From Streptomyces sp. A2-16 (GTDB lineage Bacteria > Actinomycetota > Actinomycetes > Streptomycetales > Streptomycetaceae): DNA of 64,000 nt. The notes under the pieces are model-generated. The model ran no database searches. It was not told the DNA's origin and saw only the letters and a program-made list of their open reading frames with translations. The first letter of the stretch is position 1. Each line of letters opens with the position of its first letter. The translations under genes were made by a program, and so were the position numbers. The DNA lies in the NCBI RefSeq assembly GCF_018128905.1, contig NZ_CP063808.1:6882001-6946000 (forward strand), written 5' to 3'. Positions 42,001-49,142 of the stretch are shown in pieces.

Positions 42001-42961
42001 GCCGAGCCTGACGACGGTCGGCGAGGGCGCGTTCCTGGCCGACGACACGCTGACCGCGCCGTACGAGCTGGGCGGTGGCTGGGTGCGGATAGGGCGCGCG
42101 GAGATCGGGCGGCGGGCGTTCCTCGGGAACTCCGGGATGACCGCGCCGGGGCGGACCGTGCCGGACGGCGGGCTCGTCGGGGTGCTGTCGGCGACGCCGA
42201 AGAAGGCGAAGAAGGGCACGTCGTACCTGGGGCTCCCGCCGGTGAAGCTGCCGCGCAGCGCCGCCGACAGTGATCAGAGCCGGACGTACGAGCCCTCGGC
42301 GGGGCTGCTGTGGGCGCGCGGTCTGGTGGAGCTGTGCCGGATCGTGCCGGTGTTCTGCTCGGCGGGGCTCGCCGTGCTGACGGTGGCCGCGCTGTGCGTG
42401 CTGGGGCCGTGGGCCTGGCTCCTGGCGGGTGTGGTGCTGCTCGCGGCCGGTGCGGCGGCGGGGCTGGTGTCGATGGTCGCGAAGTGGCTGCTGGTGGGTC
42501 GGCACCGCAGCGGGGAGCACCCGCTGTGGAGCGGCTTCGTGTGGCGCAACGAGCTCGCGGACACCTTCGTCGAGGTGCTCGCGGTGCCGTGGCTCGCGGG
42601 CTCCGTGCCCGGTACGCCGCTGATGACGGCGTGGCTGAGGGGACTCGGCGCCCGGATCGGCAAGGGCGTCTGGGTGGAGAGCTACTGGCTGCCGGAGACC
42701 GATCTGGTGACGCTGGAGGACGCGGCGACCGTGAACCGCGGGTGCGTCCTGCAGACCCACCTCTTCCACGACCGGATCTTGCGGACGGATACTGTTGTTC
42801 TCCGTGAGGGCGCCACGCTGGGCCCTGGCGGGATCGTGCTGCCCGGCAGCACGATCGGGGCCCGCACCACCCTGGGCCCCGCGTCGCTCGTCATGGCCGC
42901 GGAGTCCGTCCCGGACGACACCCGCTGGCTCGGCAACCCGATCGAGGCATGGCGGCCCTGA
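39095..42961 (+). CDS. Pls/PosA-family membrane NRPS, amino-acid homopolymer synthetase-like
   Basis: A 1,288-residue single-module synthetase; poly-lysine synthetase Pls is about 1,320. The adenylation domain covers about residues 40-520 (A3 IIFTSGSTGKPKGV, A5 NTYGPTEATV, A10 PTRTSGKVDRNALP). The carrier domain has its pantetheine Ser in FFAIGGSSLAAAQL near residue 550. After it come six or so membrane helices interleaved with left-handed beta-helix acyltransferase-like repeats, the unusual condensation part of Pls proteins. Aligning with the gramicidin code positions gives D-A-E-S-I-G-T-V-V-K, which resembles lysine codes; Glu at 239 would suit a side-chain amine. The product may be a short poly-lysine. 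Overlaps the M1 peptidase gene by 13 bases. Confidence 0.87.
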   Translation: MAAIHESSALGLLNEELSAEIREQFGDTARFSGGPAASPRTLVDVFDASVRSFPDELALDDGTTRLTYRALAAEVERLRRRLAGAGVGLGDRVGVRVPSGTNDLYVAILAVLAAGAAYVPVDAEDPDERAELVFGEAEVRAVVGAGHALTVNGRAEVPAARPGVGHDAWIIFTSGSTGKPKGVAVSHRSAAAFVDAEAALFLTEDPIGPGDRVMAGLSVAFDASCEEMWLAWRYGACLVPVPRSQVRSGADLGPWLVEQEITVVSTVPTLAALWEPETLNDVRLLIFGGEACPPELAQRLVTEGREVWNTYGPTEATVVACASLMSGEEPIRIGLPLDGWELAVVDEAGEPVPMGASGQLVIGGVGLARYLDVEKDAEKYAPLTSLGWERAYRSGDLVKAEPEGLVFLGRADEQIKLGGRRIELGEVDAALQALPGVAGAAAAVRTARSGNQLLVGYVVTQDGWDQAAAVEKLRAELPAALVPLLAPVADLPTRTSGKVDRNALPWPLEGLDSGGPKEQLYGTEAWLAEQWAEVLGMPVAGARDDFFAIGGSSLAAAQLTTRLRTRYPSAAVLDIYQQPTLRKLARRLEESVQDDGAARTIAPVPVRAQLIQLLVLLPLFTLMGLRWLVPLAALGNVLPYSWLPSASWWLVGAGALLLFSPPGRLAIAAGGARLLLRGLRPGRHPRGGSVHLRLWTAERLAEFTGATSLTGSWLERYARALGAKVGQDVDLHSLPPVTGMLKLGRGAAVESEVDLSGWWLDGDRLEIGQVKVGAHAVVGTRSMLFPGARVGKRAEVAPGSAVTGQIPTGQRWAGAPAVKLGKAKRNWPKERPARGTYWRVMYGVTGFALSALPVLAGGAALLMAGVFVDPTAPTVQSVALALVPATLAFGLAYALLLLVSVRLLSLGLREGTYPTHSRVGWQAWTVTQLMDRSRETLFPLYAGLVTPVWLRLLGMRIGRGAEVSTVLALPSLTTVGEGAFLADDTLTAPYELGGGWVRIGRAEIGRRAFLGNSGMTAPGRTVPDGGLVGVLSATPKKAKKGTSYLGLPPVKLPRSAADSDQSRTYEPSAGLLWARGLVELCRIVPVFCSAGLAVLTVAALCVLGPWAWLLAGVVLLAAGAAAGLVSMVAKWLLVGRHRSGEHPLWSGFVWRNELADTFVEVLAVPWLAGSVPGTPLMTAWLRGLGARIGKGVWVESYWLPETDLVTLEDAATVNRGCVLQTHLFHDRILRTDTVVLREGATLGPGGIVLPGSTIGARTTLGPASLVMAAESVPDDTRWLGNPIEAWRP

Positions 42962-44415
42962 ACGCGGGCCACTCGGAGTCGGTGAGCGGTGTACCGGCGG
43001 ATCCGAGTGACGACGCGGCGCAGGGAGCGGAAGCGGCAGTGGCAGTTCAGCAGGCGGCGGGTTCGGACCCGTACTTCCCGGACCACGGTGACGCCCGGTA
43101 CCGGGTGCACCGCTACGAGCTCGCGCTGGACTACCGCCCGGGGCCGAACCGGCTGGCCGGGAGCGCCCGGATCAACGCCATAGCCGGTCGCTCGCCGCTC
43201 ACCGAGTTCATGCTCAACCTGGCCGACTTCAAGATCGGCCGGGTGCGGGTGGACGGCCGGCCGGCCCATTACACGCACCGGGGCGGGAAGCTGCGGGTGC
43301 GGCCCGCGAAGCCGGTGCGGCCCGGGGCCGCGTTCACCGTCGAGGCGCACTGGTCGGGCAACCCCAAGCCGGTGAACAGCCCTTGGGGCGGGCTCGGCTG
43401 GGAGGAGCTGGAGGACGGGGCCCTGGTGGCGAGCCAGCCGATCGGCGCGCCGTCCTGGTACCCGTGCAACGACCGGCCCGCGGACAAGGCCTCGTACCAG
43501 ATCTCGATCACCACGCCCTCCGCGTACGCGGTGGTGGCGGGTGGCCGGCTGCTGACCCGGACGACCAAGGCGTCCACGACGACCTGGGTGTACGAGCAGG
43601 CCGCGCCCACCTCCAGTTATCTCGTCGGGCTGTCGATCGGCAAGTACCAGACGGTGCTGCTCGGCGACCCGGGTCCTGGCGGGGTGCCGCAGCACGGGCA
43701 CATCCCGGCGCATCTGCTGCCGGAGTTCTCACGGGACTTCGCGCGGCAGCCGCGGATGATGGAGCTGTTCCAGGAGCTGTTCGGGCCGTATCCGTTCGAC
43801 GAGTACGCGGTCGTCGTCACGGAGGAGGAGCTCGATGTGCCCGTGGAGGCGCAGGGGTTGTCGCTGTTCGGCTCCAACCACGTGGACGGCGCCCGGGGTT
43901 GGGAGCGGCTGGTGGCGCACGAGCTGGCCCACCAGTGGTTCGGCAACAGCGTGTCCATCGCGGACTGGCGGCACATCTGGCTGAACGAGGGGTTCGCCAA
44001 GTACGCCGAGTGGCTGTGGTCGGAGCGCTCGGGGGGCCGTACGGCCCAGCAACTGGCCGCCGCCGCGCACCGGTTGCTGTCCTCGCTCCCGCAGGACCTG
44101 CGGCTGGCCGACCCGGGCCGCAAGTCGATGTTCGACGACCGGCTCTACGAGCGCGGTGGGCTCACCGTGCACGCGGTGCGCTGCGCGATGGGCGACGAGG
44201 CGTTCTTCCGGATGCTGCGCGGCTGGGCCGGACTGCACCGGGGCGGGGCCGTGACCACCTCGACGCTCACGGCCCATGTCAACCGGTTCGCGGACGAGTC
44301 GCTGACCGGGCTGTTCGACGCGTGGGTGCACGGGACGGCACTGCCACCGCTGCCGACGCTGGGTCCGGCGCGGCCGGCGCATCCGCCGACCAACACCGGC
44401 ACGGTGCAGCCGTGA
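42949..44415 (+). CDS. M1-family zinc aminopeptidase
   Basis: A 488-residue metallopeptidase. The zinc site is HELAHQWFGN near residue 324, with the third ligand Glu in WLNEGFAKYAEWLW near residue 346. A beta-sandwich N-domain precedes the catalytic domain. The GAMEN-type exopeptidase motif is replaced by VEAQGLSLF near residue 302. There is no signal peptide or membrane helix. The start lies inside the Pls-like gene, so the two are coupled. Poly-lysine producers carry a metallopeptidase degrading their polymer near pls (from memory); a polymer-trimming or self-protection role is a reasonable inference. A GTG 32 bases downstream is out of frame. Confidence 0.9.
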   Translation: MAALNAGHSESVSGVPADPSDDAAQGAEAAVAVQQAAGSDPYFPDHGDARYRVHRYELALDYRPGPNRLAGSARINAIAGRSPLTEFMLNLADFKIGRVRVDGRPAHYTHRGGKLRVRPAKPVRPGAAFTVEAHWSGNPKPVNSPWGGLGWEELEDGALVASQPIGAPSWYPCNDRPADKASYQISITTPSAYAVVAGGRLLTRTTKASTTTWVYEQAAPTSSYLVGLSIGKYQTVLLGDPGPGGVPQHGHIPAHLLPEFSRDFARQPRMMELFQELFGPYPFDEYAVVVTEEELDVPVEAQGLSLFGSNHVDGARGWERLVAHELAHQWFGNSVSIADWRHIWLNEGFAKYAEWLWSERSGGRTAQQLAAAAHRLLSSLPQDLRLADPGRKSMFDDRLYERGGLTVHAVRCAMGDEAFFRMLRGWAGLHRGGAVTTSTLTAHVNRFADESLTGLFDAWVHGTALPPLPTLGPARPAHPPTNTGTVQP

Positions 44416-44804
44416 CCCGACGTGCCCCACGGCAGCGGCCCGACTGCCCCTGCGGTCTTCAGGAGACGTACGACAACTGCTGCGGCCGCTTCCACCGGGG
44501 CGAGTCGGCGGCCCCCACACCCGAAGCGCTCATGCGGTCGCGCTACAGCGCCTTCGTGAGGCTGGAGCGGGAGTACCTGCTGCGCACCTGGCACCCCCGG
44601 ACCCGTCCGGGCTCGCTGGACCTCGATGCGGGCATGCGCTGGACCGGGCTGGAGATCCTGGACACGACCGACGGTTCGGCCTTCCACAGCTCCGGGACGG
44701 TGACGTTCCGCGCCTCGTTCAAAGGCGGCTCGCTGCACGAGCGCAGCCGGTTCGAGCGGGTCGACGGGGCCTGGGTGTACCTCGACGGGGAGTTCCTCGA
44801 CTGA
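44412..44804 (+). CDS. YchJ/UPF0225-family protein with SEC-C-like Cys motif
   Basis: A 130-residue protein. The N-terminal CPCGLQETYDNCCGRFHRG is the zinc-binding SEC-C-type cluster of YchJ proteins, followed by ALMRSRYSAFVRLEREYLLR and an NTF2-like fold (TVTFRASFKGGSLHERSRF, then VYLDGEFLD). Function is unknown. The GTG overlaps the M1 peptidase stop by four bases, making a Pls-M1-YchJ operon. Its stop is next to that of the convergent gntR gene. Confidence 0.88.
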   Translation: MTRRAPRQRPDCPCGLQETYDNCCGRFHRGESAAPTPEALMRSRYSAFVRLEREYLLRTWHPRTRPGSLDLDAGMRWTGLEILDTTDGSAFHSSGTVTFRASFKGGSLHERSRFERVDGAWVYLDGEFLD

Positions 44805-44805
44805 A

Positions 44806-45507
44806 CTACGGGGCGAGGATGTCGAGTTCCTGAAGGGCGCCCTCCGCGATCTCGCGGGTCAGTTCCTCCGCCTGGACGGCGTCGCCCGCGCGGATCGCCT
44901 CGGCGAGCCTGACATGGAGGGTGACGGCGGCGGGGTCGGGGTCCTCGAACATGACCTCGTGGCGGGTGCGGCCGGTGAGAACCTCGGCCACGACGTCACC
45001 GAGGCGGGCGAACATCTCGTTGCCGGAGGCGTTGAGGATCACCCGGTGGAAGGCGATGTCGTGGAAGAGGTAGCCCTCCAGCCGGTGCCCCTTGGAGTTG
45101 GCGACCATGCCGAGCGCGCACTCGGTGAGTTCGGCGCACTGTTCGGCAGTCGCGTGCTTCGCGGCCAGGCCCGCCGCCACCGGCTCGATCGCCGAGCGCA
45201 GCACGGTCAGTGAGCGCAGCTGCTGCGGACGGTCGGCGCCGGCCAGCCGCCAGCGGATGACCTGGGGGTCGTAGACGTTCCACTCGGCCTTGGGCCGGAC
45301 CGTCACGCCCACGCGGCGGCGCGACTCGACCAGGTGCATGGACTCCAGGACCCGGACCGCCTCGCGCATCACGGAACGTGAGACGTCGAAACGCTGGGCG
45401 AGCTCGTCGGTGCGCAGAACGCTGCCCGGCGGGTACTCGCCCGCAGTGATCGCGGGGCCGAGGGTGTCCAGTACGCGTCCGTGCAGCCCCCGGCCCGATG
45501 TGCTCAT
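44806..45507 (-). CDS. gntR: FadR-type GntR regulator of the gluconate locus
   Basis: A 233-residue repressor-type protein. The winged helix spans about residues 8-75 (YPPGSVLRTDELAQRFDVSR, then SVMREAVRVLESM). The FCD ligand-binding domain follows, with FHDIAFHRVILNASGNEMF near residue 145. Such proteins release DNA on binding gluconate or its phosphate. Divergent from gntK-gntP, as in S. coelicolor. A TACTCT hexamer six bases before the ATG suggests a leaderless transcript. A strong palindrome lies between it and gntK. Confidence 0.9.
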   Translation of the reverse strand: MSTSGRGLHGRVLDTLGPAITAGEYPPGSVLRTDELAQRFDVSRSVMREAVRVLESMHLVESRRRVGVTVRPKAEWNVYDPQVIRWRLAGADRPQQLRSLTVLRSAIEPVAAGLAAKHATAEQCAELTECALGMVANSKGHRLEGYLFHDIAFHRVILNASGNEMFARLGDVVAEVLTGRTRHEVMFEDPDPAAVTLHVRLAEAIRAGDAVQAEELTREIAEGALQELDILAP

Positions 45508-45601
45508 GCACTCAGAGTACGGGGCGCGTCACGCCAAGAAAAAGTCAGACTTATTCATCACAGGGTCTTGAATTTGTCGTATGTAATCGGCTTCAGTTGC
45601 G

Positions 45602-45618
45602 TCGACATCGGATGTCGA
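45602..45618. promoter_or_regulatory. 17-bp perfect palindrome before gntK, candidate GntR operator
   Basis: TCGACATCGGATGTCGA has 8-bp arms around a central G and ends 26 bases before the gntK ATG. A second, smaller palindrome AAGTCAGACTT (45542-45552) lies in the AT-rich half of the gap nearer gntR. Confidence 0.6.
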
Positions 45619-45644
45619 AGGCGACAGCAGACAGTGAGGCAGCG

Positions 45645-46151
45645 ATGAGTACCCCGAAGGTCGTCGTGGTCATGGGCGTCGCGGGCACCGGGAAGACCAC
45701 CATCGGTCCCCTGCTCGCGGCCCGGCTCGGCGTTCCGTACGCCGAGGCCGACGACTTCCACCCGCCGGCCAACATCGCCAAGATGTCGGCCGGCACCCCG
45801 CTCACCGACGACGACCGGTGGCCGTGGCTGGACGCCATCGGTTCCTGGGCGCACGGACGGGCGGGGCTCGGCGGGGTGGTCAGCTGCTCGGCGCTGAAGC
45901 GGTCGTACCGCGACCGGCTGCGGGCCGAGGCGCCGGGGGTCGTCTTCGTGCACCTGGCGGGCGACCGCGCGCTGATCGAGGACCGGATGTCGCACCGGCA
46001 GGGGCACTTCATGCCCACCGCGCTCCTCGACTCGCAGTTCGCCACGCTCCAGCCGCTCCAGGAGGACGAGGCCGGGGTCGTGGTGGACGTGTCCGGCAGC
46101 CCGGAGGAGATCACCGGGCGGGCCGCGAAGGCGCTCGCCGAGCTCCCGTAA
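45645..46151 (+). CDS. gntK: Gluconokinase
   Basis: A 168-residue P-loop kinase that makes 6-phosphogluconate from gluconate. The Walker A motif VVVMGVAGTGKTTIG is at residues 6-20, and AEADDFHPPANIAKMSAGTP near residue 34 is the diagnostic gluconate-binding segment. SALKRSYRDRLR and SHRQGHFMPTALLDSQFATL follow as the lid and conserved C-terminal motifs. The ATG follows GTGAGG. First gene of gntK-gntP, downstream of the candidate GntR operator. Confidence 0.95.
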   Translation: MSTPKVVVVMGVAGTGKTTIGPLLAARLGVPYAEADDFHPPANIAKMSAGTPLTDDDRWPWLDAIGSWAHGRAGLGGVVSCSALKRSYRDRLRAEAPGVVFVHLAGDRALIEDRMSHRQGHFMPTALLDSQFATLQPLQEDEAGVVVDVSGSPEEITGRAAKALAELP

Positions 46152-46168
46152 CCCGGCCTTCTTCACTC

Positions 46169-46253
46169 CCGCAGCACCTCTCCCCCGCAACACCCCTGTC
46201 CCCCGCAACACCCCTCTCTCCGCAACACCCCTGTCCCCCGCATCACCCCATTC
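46169..46253. repeat. Five imperfect 16-18-bp tandem repeats between gntK and gntP
   Basis: Unit CCGCAACACCCCTGTCCC with small length changes; copies start at 46169, 46185, 46203, 46220 and 46238. C-rich and poorly structured on the transcribed strand. Confidence 0.85.
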
Positions 46254-46288
46254 CGAAGCACGTCCCCGTTACCTGCAAGGGAACCCCC

Positions 46289-47686
46289 GTGACCAGACTC
46301 AGCGTCGAGATGCTGGCAGCGGACGCACCGGAGCCGATCACCTCGGCCGGTCACGCTCAGCTGGGCATCGCCGTCCTGGCGGGCATCGCCGTCATCGTGC
46401 TGCTCATCACCAAGTTCAAGCTCCACGCGTTCCTGTCGCTGACCCTGGGCACGCTCGTGCTCGGCGCGGTCGCCGGAGCGCCGCTCGACAAGGCCATCAC
46501 CAGCTTCACCACCGGCCTCGGCACCACGGTCGCCGGTGTCGGCGTGCTGATCGCCCTCGGCGCGATCCTCGGCAAGATGCTCGCCGACTCGGGCGGGGCC
46601 GACCAGATCGTCGACACGATCCTGGAGAAGGCGGGCGGCCGTTCGATGCCGTGGGCGATGGTCCTCATCGCCTCCGTGATCGGTCTGCCGCTGTTCTTCG
46701 AGGTCGGCGTGGTGCTGCTGATCCCGGTCGTGCTGATGGTCGCCAAGCGCGGCAACTACTCCCTGATGCGCATCGGCATCCCGGCCCTCGCGGGTCTGTC
46801 CGTGATGCACGGTCTGGTGCCGCCGCACCCCGGCCCGCTGGTCGCGATCGACGCGGTCGACGCCAACCTCGGTGTCACTCTGGCGCTCGGCGTCCTGGTC
46901 GCCATACCGACGGTGATCATCGCCGGCCCGCTGTTCTCGCGGTACGCGGCCCGCTGGGTGGACGTGCCGGCGCCCGACCGGATGATCCCGCAGCGCGCCT
47001 CGGAGGAACTGGAGAAGCGCCCGAACTTCGGCCCCACGCTGGCGACGATCCTCCTCCCGGTCGTCCTGATGCTGTCCAAGGCACTGGTCGACATCGTGAT
47101 CGACGACCCCGAGAACCTCACCCAGCGCGTCTTCGACGTCATCGGCTCCCCGATGATCGCCCTGCTGGCCTCGGTCCTCGTGGGCATCTTCACGCTGCTG
47201 CGCCCGGCAGGCTTCGGCAAGGACCGCCTCTCCCCGCTCGTCGAGAAGGGCCTCGCGCCCATCGCCGGCATCCTGCTGATCGTGGGCGCGGGCGGCGGCT
47301 TCAAGCAGACCCTGATCGACTCCGGTGTGGGTCAGATGGTCCTGGACATCTCCAAGGACTGGTCGATCCCGGCCCTTCTGCTGGCCTGGCTGATCGCGGT
47401 GGCGATCCGGCTCGCGACCGGTTCGGCCACGGTGGCCACGATCTCCGCGGCCGGTCTGGTCGCCCCGCTCGCGGAAGGCATGTCGACCGGGGAGACGGCC
47501 CTGCTCGTCCTCGCCATCGGCGCCGGCTCGCTCTTCTTCAGCCATGTCAACGACGCCGGCTTCTGGCTGGTCAAGGAGTACTTCGGCCTGGACGTCGGCC
47601 AGACCATCAAGACCTGGTCGATCATGGAGACGATCATCTCGGTGGTCGGGGGCGGCCTGGTGCTGCTGCTCTCGCTGGTCATTTAG
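46289..47686 (+). CDS. gntP: Gluconate:H+ symporter (GntP family)
   Basis: A 465-residue inner-membrane permease with about 12-14 hydrophobic segments. GLSVMHGLVPPHPGPLVAID near residue 170 is the GntP family signature, and LATGSATVATISAAGLVAPL near residue 371 is the second conserved loop. Imports gluconate for GntK. The GTG start follows CAAGGGAAC; an in-frame ATG seven codons later is an alternative. A long 137-bp gap with tandem repeats separates it from gntK. A possible terminator (CCCCCTGT / ACAGGGGG at 47706-47735) overlaps the end of the convergent cytochrome gene. Confidence 0.95.
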   Translation: MTRLSVEMLAADAPEPITSAGHAQLGIAVLAGIAVIVLLITKFKLHAFLSLTLGTLVLGAVAGAPLDKAITSFTTGLGTTVAGVGVLIALGAILGKMLADSGGADQIVDTILEKAGGRSMPWAMVLIASVIGLPLFFEVGVVLLIPVVLMVAKRGNYSLMRIGIPALAGLSVMHGLVPPHPGPLVAIDAVDANLGVTLALGVLVAIPTVIIAGPLFSRYAARWVDVPAPDRMIPQRASEELEKRPNFGPTLATILLPVVLMLSKALVDIVIDDPENLTQRVFDVIGSPMIALLASVLVGIFTLLRPAGFGKDRLSPLVEKGLAPIAGILLIVGAGGGFKQTLIDSGVGQMVLDISKDWSIPALLLAWLIAVAIRLATGSATVATISAAGLVAPLAEGMSTGETALLVLAIGAGSLFFSHVNDAGFWLVKEYFGLDVGQTIKTWSIMETIISVVGGGLVLLLSLVI

Positions 47687-47716
47687 CGGTACGACGGTCG
47701 CGGCGCCCCCTGTCGG

Positions 47717-48337
47717 CTACGGCCGCCACAGGGGGTGTTCGCGTTCCGCCCAGTCCTGGCTCACTTCCCCGGTCCTCAGGCCCCTCCTCGCCTCCGGGTC
47801 GCCCAGCGCCATCCCGATGTGGCCGGCCAGGACGATGCCGATGGTCAGGGCCAGCCAGTCGTGGACGAAGGTCGCGCTGGTGCGCCACTGGATGGGGGTG
47901 AGGTGGGTGAACCACATGAGGAGGCCGGTGCCGAGCATCACCAGGCTCGCGCCGGCGATCCAGGCGGCGTAGACCTTCTGGCCCGCGTTGAACTTGCCCG
48001 CGGGACGCGAGCTCCGGCGTTTGTCGCGGCGCAGGGCTGCGTGCAGCCAGACGCGGTCGTGCGGGCCGAAGCGGTTGAGGAAACCGAGGTCGGCGCGGAA
48101 GGCGCGGGAGGCCAGGCCCACGAGGACCGGGAGCGGCAGCGCGAGGCCGGCCCACTCGTGGACGCGGACCACCAGCTCGCGGCGGCCGACGAGTTCGGCG
48201 AACTGGGGGATGTACAGACACGCGGCCGTGGCCACGCAGATGCCCATCAGTGCGGCCGTCGTGCGGTGCACCCACTTCTGGGTGCGGCCGAAGCGCCGGA
48301 TCCGGGCCCGGGGCGGGGCGTCAACTCGTGGGGTCAT
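47717..48337 (-). CDS. Cytochrome b/b6-type membrane subunit
   Basis: A 206-residue membrane protein with four or five hydrophobic segments and His residues suited to haem ligation: WVHRTTAALMGICVATAACL near the start, VVRVHEWAGLALPLPVLVG, and FVHDWLALTIGIVLAGHIGM near the C-terminus. It belongs with the cytochrome b561/YedZ-like electron carriers. Its ATG overlaps the end of the molybdopterin oxidoreductase gene by 17 bases, so the two likely form one complex in which it links the enzyme to the quinone pool. Confidence 0.85.
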   Translation of the reverse strand: MTPRVDAPPRARIRRFGRTQKWVHRTTAALMGICVATAACLYIPQFAELVGRRELVVRVHEWAGLALPLPVLVGLASRAFRADLGFLNRFGPHDRVWLHAALRRDKRRSSRPAGKFNAGQKVYAAWIAGASLVMLGTGLLMWFTHLTPIQWRTSATFVHDWLALTIGIVLAGHIGMALGDPEARRGLRTGEVSQDWAEREHPLWRP

Positions 48338-49049
48338 CGTCCCGCCCGTTCGATCGGCCCACCCAGGCGTCCACGTCGTAGCCCCGGTCCTCCCAGTAGC
48401 CGGGCTCCACGTCCTCGGTGACGGTGATGCCGGAGAGCCACTTGGCGGACTTGTAGAAGTACATGGGGGCCACATAGAGGCGGACCGGGCCGCCGTGGGA
48501 GTGGCCGATGTCCTTGTCCTGCATGCGCAGGGCCACCAGGACGTCAGAGCGGCGGGCCTGGTCGAGGGTGAGGCTCTCGGTGTACGCCCCGTCGAAGCAG
48601 CTGAAGCGGACGGCGCCCGCCTTGGCGGTCACTCCGGCGGCGTCCAGCAGCGCGGAGAGCCGTACGCCCTCGAAGGGCGTGTCGGGGACGCGCCAGCCGG
48701 TGACGCACTGGACGTCCTTGACCAGTCGGGTCTGGGGCATCGCCCGCAGCTCGGGCAGGGTGTACGTGCGGGGGCGGGAGACCAGACCGTCGATCTTGAG
48801 CTGGTAGTTCTCTGCGTTCTTGTGCGGCACCGACGAGGTCACCGAGTAGTAGCGGAAGCCGCCGCCGTTGGGGAGCAGGCCCGTCAGACCGGTGGGGTCC
48901 TTGTCGGCGGCGCTGCCGAGGAAGGCCTCGAGACCGCGTTGCAGGGTGGGCGCGGCGACCACGCCGAGGGCGCCCAGGCCGAGGGTGCCGAGAAAGACGC
49001 GACGGCCGATCGGCGTACCGCGCTGTTCCTCGGGCTGTTCGGAGTTCAC
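48321..49049 (-). CDS. Tat-exported molybdopterin-dependent oxidoreductase (sulfite-oxidase/YedY fold)
   Basis: A 242-residue exported enzyme. The twin-arginine signal GRRVFLGTLGLGALGVVAAP is at about residues 16-35. The molybdopterin domain has the Mo-ligand Cys in VQCVTGWRVPDTPFEGVRL near residue 115 and the conserved GHSHGGPVRLYVAPMYFYKS near residue 182. Family members reduce or oxidise sulfoxides, sulfite or related compounds; MsrP (YedY) repairs methionine sulfoxide. The start is uncertain: I give GTG 49047-49049, which lies within an AGGAGGTG run and so is oddly close to its Shine-Dalgarno. Operon with the cytochrome b gene. Confidence 0.82.
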   Translation of the reverse strand: MNSEQPEEQRGTPIGRRVFLGTLGLGALGVVAAPTLQRGLEAFLGSAADKDPTGLTGLLPNGGGFRYYSVTSSVPHKNAENYQLKIDGLVSRPRTYTLPELRAMPQTRLVKDVQCVTGWRVPDTPFEGVRLSALLDAAGVTAKAGAVRFSCFDGAYTESLTLDQARRSDVLVALRMQDKDIGHSHGGPVRLYVAPMYFYKSAKWLSGITVTEDVEPGYWEDRGYDVDAWVGRSNGRDDDPTS

Positions 49050-49142
49050 CTCCTCATTCGAACACCCGCGATGCCTGCGGGACCAGGAATCGCGGGTGCT
49101 CGTCAGACTTCCGTAAGCACTTCTCACCGTGCTCTCAGAGTG

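Noticed and set aside
38993..42769. 1,258-codon open frame antisense to the Pls-like gene
   Set aside because: Mirror-frame artefact of GC-rich codon use; no motifs and no Shine-Dalgarno, while the plus strand encodes a complete NRPS module.
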